Source: JAGVSR01 sp963708775
GTDB lineage: Bacteria > Pseudomonadota > Alphaproteobacteria > Rhizobiales > Hyphomicrobiaceae
DNA: 64,000 bases
Reading direction: 5' to 3'
Assembly: GCA_963708775.1 (NCBI GenBank)
Contig: CAVPTI010000021.1
Location: 119,236 to 183,235, forward strand
Position 1 is the first letter of the stretch; each line of letters opens with the position of its first letter. The notes under the pieces were generated by a model. That model did no database searches and was not told where the DNA came from. It was given only the letters and a program-made list of their open reading frames with translations. Shown one piece after another: positions 26,839 through 36,326 of the stretch. A program made the position numbers and the translations under genes.

Positions 26839-26870
26839 AACGGCGGTTCCTTGTGCCTGGGACCGCCGTT
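26839..26870 (+). terminator. Rho-independent terminator after the small Cys-rich gene
   Basis: AACGGCGGTTCC (26839-26850) pairs with GGGACCGCCGTT (26859-26870), a 12-bp stem with one G-T wobble and an 8-base loop, followed by TTC. A related hairpin lies at 24012-24036. Confidence 0.8.
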
Positions 26871-26969
26871 TTCATTTGTCTGAAGCACTGCAAGGAACCG
26901 CAAGCGCAGGGGTTACGGACACTGCCAATCGCCGCGTCCGCTTTCCCTAGCGACCTATCGCTCTGGATA

Positions 26970-27197
26970 TCAGCAACGATGGCAGAAGCTGCGGCAGTGA
27001 CGACGGCCATTGCGCCACCAGCAGCGGCGATGGCAATGGCGGTACCGTCTGCAGTGGACAGGTGTTGCGAGTGAGCCTGCATTTTGGCTTGCGACCGCAG
27101 CAGGATTGACTGGAGCCGCTTGCGCAGATCCAACTGTCGACATCGCTAAGCCTGTCGCGATGACCAGAGCGCCAACTCCCCAGAACAATCTACGCAT
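26970..27197 (-). CDS. Small secreted Arg/His/Cys-rich protein
   Basis: 75 residues from the ATG at 27197, with AGGAG 8 bases upstream. Signal peptide (LFWGVGALVIATGLAMS to SAQAAP), then a tail with six Cys and many Arg/His (CRRYRHCHRRCWW, RHCRSFCHRC). Such short His/Cys-rich tails can bind metals; this is inference only. The promoter region lies in the 446 bp between 27198 and 27643, in which I see no other gene. Confidence 0.5.
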   Translation of the reverse strand: MRRLFWGVGALVIATGLAMSTVGSAQAAPVNPAAVASQNAGSLATPVHCRRYRHCHRRCWWRNGRRHCRSFCHRC

Positions 27198-27643
27198 GAA
27201 CATTCTCCTTCTTGGGTGACGTTTGAAGGCTAGCGCTGGCACGAAGTGTGTGCAAGGCGAACTGGTTGGCATAATTCTGTTGCACATCTGGTCGTAGCAG
27301 TTGTGCTTCGCCAAACTCTTGCAGTCTTAACTGGCGTCGCATCCTGCATTTGAGCCAGGCACGGCAAGGGCTCACGCTGAGCCTATAGAACGTCCGTGCT
27401 AACCGCGCGACGACGGAAGAAATGGTGCCTACCCATTAGCGAACAGACGGCCATAGCGGGGCGATTGATGTATGATGTTTGACTCCAACCATCGGTGACC
27501 TGTCATGGATGATGGTTTCGTTTGTCAGTGTAATTTGGCACCTTATGTGTAGGCCGTATGTTTACTCTGAGTGAGCCACAACATCAGTCAAAATCGCTGA
27601 TGCTGCCTCTAAGTTTCGCCTCACAATCACCAGGAGAACGGTC

Positions 27644-27901
27644 ATGCAGGTTGAAGCTCTATTGATCTTGTTACTCATCGGCGCAGTCGCAGGCTTTTTG
27701 GCGGGGATTATCGTAAAGGGTTACGGCTTTGGCGTCGTCGGGAACATCATTGTTGGCATTGTCGGTGCTGTATTTGGAGGATGGTTGCTTCCGCAGCTTG
27801 GTCTGTTTACGGGCGGCGATCTCATAGGTCAGATCATCACGGCCACTCTTGGAGCCGTGGTTCTGCTCATCCTTATTGGTTTTGTGCGCCGGGTTGCCTG
27901 A
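27644..27901 (+). CDS. GlsB/YeaQ/YmgE family small membrane protein
   Basis: 85 residues, three hydrophobic segments rich in Gly (LLIGAVAGFLAGIIVKGYGFG, GNIIVGIVGAVFGGWLLP, LGAVVLLILIGFVRR). This pattern is the transglycosylase-associated/GlsB stress-response family of inner membrane proteins. ATG 27644 with CAGGAG upstream. The IS element starts 79 bp after the stop. Confidence 0.88.
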   Translation: MQVEALLILLLIGAVAGFLAGIIVKGYGFGVVGNIIVGIVGAVFGGWLLPQLGLFTGGDLIGQIITATLGAVVLLILIGFVRRVA

Positions 27902-28058
27902 AGCAGATATTTTGCGCAAACCCTTAAATTGATTTTGCTGAGCGATAGGAACTTCAGATGCCCTCGATTGACCAAGTCATTGGCCTGCTCCCCTAATCCG
28001 AGACCACGTTTAAGTTTCGAATCCGGCTATTTCCAAGCTCTCGAACGGAGACAAGGAC

Positions 28059-28337
28059 ATGGCACGGAAGGGCAAGTCGACCGAGGAGATCATCCAGGCT
28101 TTGCGCGAGGCGGAGGTTCGTCTGGGGCAGGGCGAGACAGTGGGGAAGATCTGCCGGGGCTTCGGTATCTCGGAGCAGACGTACTACAAGTGGCGTCGTG
28201 AGTACGGCGGCCTGAAGCTCGACCAAGCGAAGCGCTTGAAGGAACTCGAACGCGAGAACGAGCGCTTGAAGAAGGCGGTCTCTGAGCTGACGTTAGACAA
28301 GCTTATCCTGAAGGAAGCTTTGACGGGAAAATACTAA
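28059..28337 (+). CDS. IS3-family transposase OrfA (copy 1)
   Basis: 92 residues. The helix-turn-helix of the transposase_8 type (STEEIIQALREAEVRLGQGE, ICRGFGISEQTYYKWRREYGG) is followed by a leucine-zipper-like coiled coil (LKELERENERLKKAVSEL). It ends LTGKY. A slippery heptamer G-GGA-AAA in the orfA frame (28325-28331), 4 bases before the stop codon, should give -1 frameshifting into orfB to make the full OrfAB transposase. It binds the element's ends. Confidence 0.93.
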   Translation: MARKGKSTEEIIQALREAEVRLGQGETVGKICRGFGISEQTYYKWRREYGGLKLDQAKRLKELERENERLKKAVSELTLDKLILKEALTGKY

Positions 28338-28369
28338 GCCCTTCCCGGAAGCGGGCGTGCGTAGATCAC

Positions 28370-29233
28370 GTGCGCTCGCAGCTTCCCGTCTCGGAGCGTC
28401 GGGCGTGTTCGGTTGTCGGACAGCCCCGCGCGACGCAGCGCAGGCCCCCGAAGATCCGCCACGACGAGGCAGCGCTGACCGACGCCATTGTGCGGCTGGC
28501 CAAGAAGTACGGTCGCTATGGCTACCGGCGTGTACGCCAGCTTCTCGTCGACGAAGGTTGGCGTGTCAGCGTCAAGCGCGTCTATCGGATCTGGCGCCGG
28601 GAAGGGCTTAAAGTGCCAAAGAAGCAACCCAAACGCGGCCGTCTATGGCTTAATGACGGATCGTGCATCCGTCTTCGACCCGAGCGGCCCAATCATGTCT
28701 GGTCCTATGACTTCGTCCAGGATCGAACCCAGGATGGGCGGCCCATTCGGATGCTTACCGTGATTGATGAGTTCACCCGGCGATGCTTGGCGATTGTTGT
28801 CGCGCGGCGTCTAAGGTCCGACGATGTCCTCCAGTGCTTGACCGATCTCTTCGTCGCCCACGGGCCACCGGAGCATATCCGATCCGATAACGGCCCTGAG
28901 TTCGTCGCTTGCAACGTGCGCGGTTGGCTCGGTCGGATCGGTGTGAAGACGCTCTACATTGAACCTGGCAGCCCATGGGAGAATGGCTATTGCGAGAGCT
29001 TCAACTCCAAGCTCCGTGACGAGCTGCTCGAATGCGAGCAGTTCTCGACGCTCTACGAGGCTCAGGTTCTCATCGAGCGCTGGCGGCGCCATTACAATGC
29101 GATCCGGCCTCATTCCTCGCTCGGTTATCGTCCGCCGGCTCCAGAAACGATCTTGCCGCCAGCATCTGGTCTCGCCTACGCTCCGCTTCGGCCAGCCCAG
29201 ATGCTGGCTATAAGCGGCCGGGTTCTAACTTAA
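28370..29233 (+). CDS. IS3-family transposase OrfB catalytic domain (copy 1)
   Basis: 287 residues from the first ATG-like start, but the -1 frame is open back to the orfA slippery site, so the true product is probably the fused OrfAB. HTH_21 region (KYGRYGYRRVRQLLVDEGW), then the DDE integrase core: D in VWSYDFVQD, D in IRSDNGPEF, and E in SPWENGYCESFNSKLRDEL. Ends with HYNAIRPHSSLGYRPPAPE, usual for the IS407 group. All catalytic residues are intact, so the element may be active. Confidence 0.93.
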   Translation: MRSQLPVSERRACSVVGQPRATQRRPPKIRHDEAALTDAIVRLAKKYGRYGYRRVRQLLVDEGWRVSVKRVYRIWRREGLKVPKKQPKRGRLWLNDGSCIRLRPERPNHVWSYDFVQDRTQDGRPIRMLTVIDEFTRRCLAIVVARRLRSDDVLQCLTDLFVAHGPPEHIRSDNGPEFVACNVRGWLGRIGVKTLYIEPGSPWENGYCESFNSKLRDELLECEQFSTLYEAQVLIERWRRHYNAIRPHSSLGYRPPAPETILPPASGLAYAPLRPAQMLAISGRVLT

Positions 29234-29262
29234 TCCCTGGTATCGCGATGTGGGGCAGGCCA

Positions 29263-29384
29263 TTGGGGCTTGCTGGCCCATCAAGAAGCGCAGGCCGGTT
29301 CCAATCGAATGCATGCGCTACGTATGGAACGGTGACGCCGGCCGTGGCAACAATTGCGGATAGGAGTTTGGAGCGGCAGGTCAT
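29263..29384 (-). pseudogene. Signal-peptide fragment of a gene cut by IS copy 1
   Basis: An ATG at 29384 starts MTCRSKLLSAIVATAG, a signal peptide ending near AHAFDW, followed by about 20 residues before the frame runs into the IS at 29262. No continuation is found on the other side of the element (before 27981), so the rest of the gene has been lost or moved. Confidence 0.5.
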
Positions 29385-29625
29385 TTTTAATCCTATTTGC
29401 GACGTCAGAGGAACGGTCGGCAAATTAAAAATAAAGATAAAGGGGCGGATTATGATTTTCGGAATTGTGTGCTTGAGCTGCCACTGCAAAATTACATTTG
29501 CTTTCAACCTGCTTTGGTCGCTAGCCTATCAAAGTTGAGCGATAGGTTCGGCTGGCCATAGATCGATCCGTAGGGAGTCATGTTTTATCACGTCAAAGCC
29601 ACGGCAATCTGCGGATTTGCCCGTG

Positions 29626-31535
29626 TCGTCACAAGCGGTCTCTGTTGCGGCATTCGCCGATACGGCCGACAAGATCTGGACCGGTGGTCCTATTCTCACC
29701 ATGAACGACGCCGCCATGCGCGCTGAAGCGGTCGCGGTGAAAGATGGCAAGATCCTCGCGGTTGGCTCGAAAAATGAAGTGCTGAAGACACAAGGACGAG
29801 AATACGGTAGTCATCGACCTCGGCGGCCGGGCACTCATCCCCGGCTTCGTCGATGCGCATGGTCACATCTTTATGGGCGGCATTCAGGCACTATCCGCAA
29901 ACATGCTCAGCGCCTCCCGACGGAAATGTGACAGATATTGCTTCGCTGCAGCAGACGCTCCGTGAGTGGATGGCGGCCAACAAGACGATAGTCGACGAGG
30001 TCAAGCTCGTCATCGGGTTCGGTTACGACAACTCCAAGCTTAAGGAGCTGCGCCATCCCACGCGCGATGATCTTGACGCCGTGTCCAAAGACTTGGCAGT
30101 TGTGATCGTTCACCAGTCAGGCCACCTCGGATCAGTCAACTCGAAGGCCCTGGAGATTCTTTGGCTACACGAAGGACACACCTAATCCCGCAGGCGGCGT
30201 GATACAGCGTGGAGAAGACGGTAAAGAGCCGAACGGTGTGCTTGAAGAGACCGCGCTATTTCCGGTAGTACCCAAAAATGCTTGAAGGTCGTGTCGGTGC
30301 CAACAGGTATCAAAACGTTGGCTAAATCCGGCTCTGAACTTCTGGACACGCTATGGCTATACGACCACGCAAGAAGGACGTTCGGTGCCCCCGATCGCGG
30401 AAGCCATGAGGGCCGCTCGCTGCGGAGGGGGCCTTTAAAGTCGACGTTGTGACCTATGCTGACGTGCTCGTAGATCGGGACTACATCAAGGCCAATGTTT
30501 GTGCCGTGACTACAAGAACCGCTTCCGTGTCGGCGGTGCCAAACTGACCATCGACGGCTCACCGCAGGGCTTTACAGCTTGGCGTGATCGTCCCGACTAC
30601 AATCCTGTCAGGAAATTACCCGATCGGATATGTGGGGTACGCTGCGGCGACGAACCAGCAGGTGATCGACGCCGTCGACTGGGCATTTGCGAATGACGTC
30701 CAGATCATCACTCACGCGAACGGCGAAGCCGCTATGGACCTGTTGATAGGGTCGATAGACAAAGCAAGTGCTGCCCACGGCAATGTCGAATCGTCGCGGC
30801 AGTTCTCATCCACGGCCAGTTCGCTCCGCGAGGATCAGATCGATGCCTTCAAGCGGCTCGACGTCATTCCCTCGCTGTTTCCCATGCACACCTTCTATTG
30901 GGGGGACTGGCATCGCGACCATACCGTCGGTCCAACATTATCCAACAACATTTCCCCGACGGGTTGGTGCGGTAAAGCGGGGCATGCACTTCACGAGCCA
31001 CCACGACGCTCCCGTCGCCTTTCCAAATTCGATGCGCGTGCTCGACGCCACTGTCACCCGCCGCTCCCGCTCTGGCGACATCATTGGTCCTGACCAACGC
31101 GTCGATGTCATCACCGCGTTGAAATCCATGACGCTATGGTCGGCTTACCAACATTTCGAAGAGCAGTCCAAAGGCTCCATCGAGGTTGGCAAGCTCGCCG
31201 ATCTGGTGATCCTTTCAAACGATCCGACGGCTATCGACCCGGAGACAATCGACACACTCAAGGTTGTCGAGACGATCAAGGAAGGGGACACGGTTTTTGC
31301 TTTGACCGATGCTGCCAAGCGTCAAGGTGATCTCATGCACCAGCCGAATGGGTCCGGCCGCTATGCCTTTGCTGAGCTTCTGCGCCAGATGGCGATTGAT
31401 AAAGAGTTTCGTGCTCTTCCCGTAGAGCGGCAAACGCCCTTTGCGCGAACGCTCTTGGCTGCTGGCCGCCATGACAACGCATGTCTAAGCCCCGTCATTG
31501 CAGATCTGGTAGCAGCGGCAGCATCGTCGCCGTGA
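29626..31535 (+). pseudogene. YtcJ-like amidohydrolase with several frameshifts
   Basis: Scattered over all three plus-strand frames are consecutive parts of one secreted metal-dependent amidohydrolase: DKIWTGGPILTMNDAAMRAE, then VVIDLGGRALIPGFVDAHGH (metal HxH) near 29810-29870, DEVKLVIGFGYDNSKL, HQSGHLGSVNSKALE, the PNPAGGVIQRGEDGKEPNG segment, FRVGGAKLTIDGSPQG, YPIGYVGYAAATNQQ, HANGEAAMDL, FYWGDWHRDHTVGP, SHHDAPVAFPNSM and the closing IEVGKLADLVILSNDP. At least five indels break the frame. Known family: hydrolysis of amides in varied substrates. The N-terminus is uncertain. Dense damage suggests a pseudogene or poor sequence. Confidence 0.75.
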
Positions 31536-31586
31536 CGGCTAGGCGTTTCGGCTCCAGCGCCAGTGGCGCTTGCAGGGAGGACGGTG

Positions 31587-32979
31587 ATGTATCGAGTTTT
31601 TCTTGGTTCTTTGGCCGCTTGGGCCATTGCCGGGGCATCTTGTCCGGCAATCGCGCAGACGGCTGCGGCACCTGAGGCAGCTGTCCTATTCACTAACGTC
31701 CGCATCTTTGACGGCAAAAGTGAAGAGCTAAGCGCCACAAGCAATGTTCTGGTGCGCGGCAACACAATCGCCAAGATTTCTCAGGAGCCGATCGCGACCG
31801 ACCGCCGTGCCGATACCAAGATCATAGACGGTGCCGGGCGCACGCTCATGCCCGGACTGATCGACGCTCATGCGCATATGGCGATGTCCACAATTCCACT
31901 GGCCTTGATGATGACGTCCGATAGCAATTACTCAATGCTGCGACAGGCCAAGGCAGCCGAGGAAATGCTGCTGCGCGGGTTTACCTCAGCACGGGATCTC
32001 GGCGGTCCAACCTTCGGACTGAAGCGTGCCATCGATGAGGGGTTTGTCGTTGGTCCGCGCATTTGGCCCGCCGGTACACAATCTCTCAGACTTCCGGGCA
32101 CGGCGATTTCCGGACGGTCCACGACTTGCCGCGAGCTTCGTCGATCCGCTGCATTCACCGAAAAGCAAGGCTTTACCGCCATTGCGGACGGGACGACTGA
32201 GGTGCTGCGCCGCGTCCGCGAAAATCTTATGCAGGGTGCCAGCCAAATCAAGTTGATGGCGGGCGGTGGTGTGGCATCAAATTATGATCCGCTCGACGTC
32301 TCCCAATACACCGAGGAAGAGATGCGGGCTGCCGTGCAAGCCGCGGCGGATTGGGGAACTTACGTTACGGTCCACGCCTACACGCCTGTTGCCATCAAGA
32401 AGGCGATCGCGGCGGGCGTAAAGTGCATCGATCATGGACAGCTCGCGGATGAGGAATCAGACCCGATTGATGCAGGAAAAAGGGATCTGGTGGAGTATGC
32501 AGCCGTTCCTCGACGATGAGGATGCCATACCTTTTCCCGAAGGGTCGCCCAACCGCAAGAAGCAGCTCGAAATGAGCAGCGGCACCGACAACGCCTATAA
32601 GCTGGCCAAGAAATACAAGATAAAGCTGGCTTGGGGCACCGATACCCTGTTCGATGCCAAACTGGCGCGCCGTCAAGGGGCGCAGCTCACCAAGATGGTT
32701 CGCTGGTTTACCCCGGCTGAGGTTCTGACCATGGCGACCAGGACAAACGCTGAATTGCTCGCTCTGTCAGGCCTGAGAAGTCCCTATCCTGGCAAGCTCG
32801 GCGTGGTTGAGGAAGGCGCTCTGGCGGACTTGCTGCTCGTCAATGGTGATCCGATTGCCGATATCAATCTCCTTGCCGACCCGGAGAACAATCTTCTCGT
32901 CATCATGAAGGACGGCAAGATCTACCAAAAAGAAACTTTAACACTGAACTATAGTCCGCTCCGACCCTCAGCGTCGTAG
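31587..32979 (+). pseudogene. Secreted amidohydrolase (imidazolonepropionase-like), frameshifted
   Basis: ATG 31587 after GGAGG; signal peptide to about AIAQT. Amidohydrolase landmarks: the MPGLIDAHAHMAM metal motif, ARDLGGPTFGLKRAIDEG, the IKLMAGGGVASNYDP lysine motif, YVTVHAYTPVAIKKAI and CIDHGQ. Around 32072-32150 a stretch is out of frame and then compensated (the correct frame reads SQTSGHGDFRTVHDLPRA). Near 32455 one extra base ends the frame early at 32519; the next frame continues EKGIWWSMQPFLDDEDAIPF, AWGTDTLFD and EEGALADLLLVNGDP to 32979. Probably a dipeptidase- or carboxylester-like hydrolase of the periplasm; substrate unknown. Confidence 0.78.
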
Positions 32980-33001
32980 CCCTAAGTCGAAGGAGCTGGT
33001 C

Positions 33002-34045
33002 ATGCGCAAGACCATCACCGCTATCCTCGCTCTCGCACCTGCCGCTATGTTGGTGCCAGCAGCGGATGCCTGCACCCGCATCGTGTACCAGGGGGCCGGT
33101 ACCAGCCATCTCGTCGGCCGCACGATGGACTGGGCGGAGGAAACAGGAACCGATCTCTGGGCCTTCCCGGCGGGCATGAAGCGCGACGGCGGTGTCGGCA
33201 AGGATTCATCGGCTGGACATCGAAGCATGGCTCGGTGATTGCGACCGTTTACAACGTGGGCACGGCTGACGGCATGAATGATGCGGGGCTTGCGGGCAAC
33301 GTGCTCTATCTCGCCCAGAGCGACTTTGGCGACTACAAGGCCTCGGGCAAACCACTGCTCTCCGTCGGCGCCTGGCTGCAATATGTCCTCGACAATTACG
33401 CAACCGCCGCCGAAGCCGTCGAGGCGCTGTCAAAGGAGCCATTCGCCATCGTGGCCCCGGCGCTGCCCAACGGCAGCGCTGCCACTGTCCACCTCGCCGT
33501 CACCGACAAGTCGGGCGACACCGCGATCTTCGAGTATGAGGATGGCAAGCTCAAGGTCTACCACGGCAGGCAGTACAACGTGATGACCAACGAGCCCACC
33601 TTCGACCAGCAGCTGGCGATCAACGCCTACTGGAAAGCGGTCGGGGGCTACAATTTCCTGCCCGGCACCAACCGCGCCGCCGACCGCTTCGCGCGCATGA
33701 GCTGGATGGTGGATGCGGTCCCCCCGGGCTTGCGGGCGATGCCGCAGTGGCGGAAGTCATGTCGCTCATCCGGGCCATCTCCGCGCCGCTCGGCCTGTCA
33801 GATCCGCAGAAGCCCAACATCGCCGCTACCCGCTGGCGCAGCGTGGCCGACCTCGACGCCGGGCGCTATTTCTTCGACAGCGTCCACACCCCTTCGGTGT
33901 TCTGGGTCGATTCGGCAAGCTCGACCTCAAGGAGGGGGCGCCGTCGACGAGGCTGGACCTGTCGGGCAATCGCATCCTGTCGGGCGAGGTATCGAAGGAG
34001 TTCAAGCCCGCTGAGCCCTTCAAGTTCATGGCGCCGCAGGGTTGA
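33002..34045 (+). pseudogene. Choloylglycine hydrolase/penicillin V acylase-like Ntn hydrolase, frameshifted
   Basis: Signal peptide (ITAILALAPAAMLVPAADA) immediately followed by Cys in ACTRIVYQG, the N-terminal nucleophile of Ntn hydrolases after processing. VGRTMDWAEETGTDLWAFP, GMNDAGLAGNVLYLAQSDFGD and YNVMTNEPTFDQQL are typical of the linear-amide C-N hydrolase family. The frame breaks near 33199, 33725 and 33910; the last part reads GKLDLKEGAPSTRLDLSGNR to 34045. Family members cleave bile-salt amides, penicillin V or N-acyl homoserine lactones. It sits 22 bp behind the amidohydrolase gene, forming a three-gene amide-hydrolase cluster. Confidence 0.78.
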
Positions 34046-34165
34046 AGAGTGCGCGTGTCCGGTCAACGAGGATGTTTTGAGGCGCTCAACACGCAACTAC
34101 TTCAGCCGGCCTGTAGCAGGCGACAGATAAACTCCTCCTAACGTCCGTTCTTGAAGCAAGAGCGG

Positions 34166-34303
34166 TCACCCTTCCCCAAAGCTCTGCAGGTTCTTGGCCA
34201 TCTCGCGTGAGAGCGGCAGGTGCTTGGCGTAGAAGCGCTCAATCTGCTCCACACTGGTTCCAGCGTTTTTGGCGAGGTTGAAGATGTTGACCTTGCCGTG
34301 GGC
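34166..34303 (-). pseudogene. 3' fragment of a tyrosine recombinase gene, copy A
   Basis: The reverse strand reads HGKVNIFNLAKNAGTSVEQI then ERFYAKHLPLSREMAKNLQS and stops at 34166. This is the C-terminal end of a phage-type integrase, including the catalytic tyrosine in RFYAKHLP; everything upstream is missing. It is related to, but not identical with, copies B (35281-35434) and C (37798-37951). All three have the same orientation and end at the gene's stop codon. Confidence 0.7.
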
Positions 34304-34544
34304 GAGGGGCTGCCGCCTCGTTCAAACACAATATATGCCAGTTCGTCTGCGCGGCTGCTTTGAAGCGGGTTAATACGACTAAGACTATTCGAACAAAACA
34401 AAAGCGGTAATTGAAGCCAATGCCGCGCTGAACTTGAATTGTTTCGTACCTCAACTTTCAGCGCTTGATGGACGAATGGGCTAGGGTCGTGCAATTTTTA
34501 GGCATGTGATTGATCCCCGTAAAAGAGACTTTACGTGACCTACA

Positions 34545-34799
34545 ATGAACGCGCTTCTGAACGCCTTGCAGCAGTGTCCGATATTGAAAGAGCGCGGTCT
34601 GGAGGTCGCAATGGAGGACGTCACCACTGTGATCATTCATCGTCGTGGTCACATCCGTGGCTTTTGGAAGGTAGCCGGCAGTAAGTTTGAATTTTATACT
34701 GCGGGCTCGGCCGAGGCGAAGTATCGCGTAAACTCGCTTGAAGAGGTCCGGGCGGTCACCAAGAAGGTTTTCGAGCGGCGAATGCAGCCACGGTCTTGA
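34545..34799 (+). CDS. Small hypothetical protein
   Basis: 84 residues, ATG 34545 (MNALLNALQQCPILKERGL). A mixed alpha/beta composition with IIHRRGHIRGFWKVAGSKFEF and a helical C-terminus (SLEEVRAVTKKVFERRM). No family is recognised and no signal peptide is seen. Its 3' end overlaps the last 106 bases of the convergent PilZ gene. It sits between recombinase fragments A and B. Confidence 0.45.
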   Translation: MNALLNALQQCPILKERGLEVAMEDVTTVIIHRRGHIRGFWKVAGSKFEFYTAGSAEAKYRVNSLEEVRAVTKKVFERRMQPRS

Positions 34800-35110
34800 G
34801 ATGCGATGTGTTTCGCATCATTGGGCCTCAACGACCGGAAAGACGACAAAAATTTGAAGGCCATTTCGGATCTTTCACGGCGGATCAGAATGCAATCAAC
34901 CTCAACTTGGTCGATCATGATCTGCAGTGTCATCTGTCTCGGCCAATGAATGGCGAAGTAGGGCAGATCGGCTGGTAAACGGATACGAGCGCCGGATGCT
35001 GAGATGTCTTTTAGAACGCAGTCAACTGTACCTCCGGACGACGTCCAATAGAGTTTGGCAGGATAATTCTGGAGCTTTCGAACAGCCTTGCGCCTGTTGT
35101 TCTCACTCAT
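34694..35110 (-). CDS. PilZ-domain protein
   Basis: ATG 35110 with GGAGG a few bases upstream gives 138 residues. The PilZ c-di-GMP motif parts are visible: an RRKAVR region near residue 5 (RxxxR) and DISASGARIRLP (D/NxSxxG) near residue 34. A beta-barrel pattern follows to about residue 85. The C-terminal 40 residues are unlike PilZ and overlap the convergent small gene, so the effective domain may end earlier. Predicted role: c-di-GMP receptor; the partner is unknown. Confidence 0.75.
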   Translation of the reverse strand: MSENNRRKAVRKLQNYPAKLYWTSSGGTVDCVLKDISASGARIRLPADLPYFAIHWPRQMTLQIMIDQVEVDCILIRRERSEMAFKFLSSFRSLRPNDAKHIASQDRGCIRRSKTFLVTARTSSSEFTRYFASAEPAV

Positions 35111-35280
35111 ATGACCTCCGGTGGAAGCCGCTGTACGTGAACGAAGATTATGAGAGTTGAGCAAGAATTTATTGAAAGTGCATGTCTGATATAGAGAGGA
35201 AGTATTCTAAATTTTGGGTATGTTTTTAATTATATGGTAATGTATCCGGGTACGCAGATTTGATTCTGAGCTCAGATAAA

Positions 35281-35434
35281 TCAACTCTCCCCAAAGCTCT
35301 GCAGGTTCTTGGCCATCTCCCGCGATAGCGGCAGGTGCTTGGCATAGAAGCGCTCAATCTGCTCCACGCTCGTTCCTGCGTTCTTGGCGAGGTTGAAGAT
35401 GTTGACCTTGCCGTGGGAGAGAATGATCCTCATG
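35281..35434 (-). pseudogene. 3' fragment of a tyrosine recombinase gene, copy B
   Basis: Reads MRIILSHGKVNIFNLAKNAG then TSVEQIERFYAKHLPLSREM to a stop at 35281. 154 bp, same length and same left breakpoint (at the ATG of MRI) as copy C. The sequence before it in the frame is unrelated. Confidence 0.72.
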
Positions 35435-35614
35435 CATATGGCTGTGTGGTGTCGAAGGCCAAATACGCGCGCTGACGGTGATCGCGCATCCAACTGCCCA
35501 CGTCGAAGCCGATATTCTTTATCAGACGCTTGAGGTTGCCGAGGGTGCTTATTTCGACGGTCGAGCACGCAAGTGTCGTGACGTCGCCGACTTACGGCTC
35601 AATCTTGATTTGGC

Positions 35615-36150
35615 TTAATGGTTGGCTACCGGGTCGGGCAACACAAAGGGCCTGCTTGAAAAGGTCGTCTGATCCGCCGGAAACATCACGGGCAAGCAAA
35701 CATCGATACGCTGCTGCGCAATAGGCACTCTTGACGGGTCGTCGAGATAAATTTCGATCATCGGGCGGTCCGTGTCCGATACGAGTCCATTGTCGGACAT
35801 CCACTCTGAGCGAATTTTTGAGAGCGTGCGCGAAATTCCGACTTTGCCGCCGACGTGGCGCTCTCGTGCATACGCGCCATATGCGATTTGCTGACGCTGA
35901 AGCCCGGCGGACGTCGGCCAAAATCTTCTGGCAGTGGGATGCATGCCTCGTACCGGCAATCATTTGGGGTTGTCACGCGCGGATCATCGAGCAACAGGCC
36001 ATATCTGGGTGTGACGTCGCACATTGCGCCACTTGTCCGCAGCCAGTCGAACATGCGATCCCAGGCCTGCTCGACAGAGGCTGAATATGGACCTCTGACG
36101 CGCACAGCTGCCACGTTCACGGGACGGAGATACACTAAACTTGTAATCAT
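35615..36150 (-). pseudogene. GyrI-like/AraC effector-binding-domain protein, frameshifted
   Basis: From the ATG at 36150 (MITSLVYLRPVNVAAVRVRG) the first frame covers half of a GyrI-like (SOUL/Bacterial transcription effector) domain with PYGLLLDDP-type sequence and EACIPLPEDFG. A missing base near 35923 breaks the frame; the next frame continues QRQQIAYGAYARERHVGGKV, SKIRSEWMSDNGL, MIEIYLDDPSRV and RIDVCLPV to 35615. No AraC HTH is attached, so it is the stand-alone small-molecule-binding version. Confidence 0.7.
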
Positions 36151-36182
36151 GTCCGTTTCGCTCCCGCCAACCCAAGATTTTG

Positions 36183-36326
36183 TCATCGCCGACCTTTGGC
36201 CGAGATTAATCGTGCGCGTGGACGTGCTTGCGAAGATGCTAGGCGGCCGCGCGCGACTACCCGGTGACGCGCCCCAAGAAAGGCGATCCAGATACCAACC
36301 GTTGTTATGAAAATGCCAATAACCAT
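36183..36326 (-). CDS. Possible small membrane protein
   Basis: 47 codons, ATG 36326, one hydrophobic helix (MVIGIFITTVGIWIAFLG) followed by an Arg-rich tail. It ends 33 bp before the GyrI-like gene start on the same strand. Only composition supports it; no ribosome site stands out. Confidence 0.25.
   Translation of the reverse strand: MVIGIFITTVGIWIAFLGARHRVVARGRLASSQARPRARLISAKGRR

Larger units (their letters stand above)
27981..29262 (+). mobile_element. IS3-family (IS407-like) insertion sequence, copy 1
   Basis: 1282 bp, bounded by imperfect inverted repeats TGGCCTGCTCCCC at the left and TGGCCTGCCCCAC (complement) at the right. The ends were set by comparing three copies in this window (others 42984-44265 and 46437-47718), which are essentially identical; one base in copy 3 differs near the left end. 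It carries orfA and orfB in the -1 arrangement. Flanking bases TCAT and TTGG do not match, so no target duplication is present, indicating rearrangement after insertion. On the right side it has cut a minus-strand gene (see 29263-29384). Confidence 0.93.
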
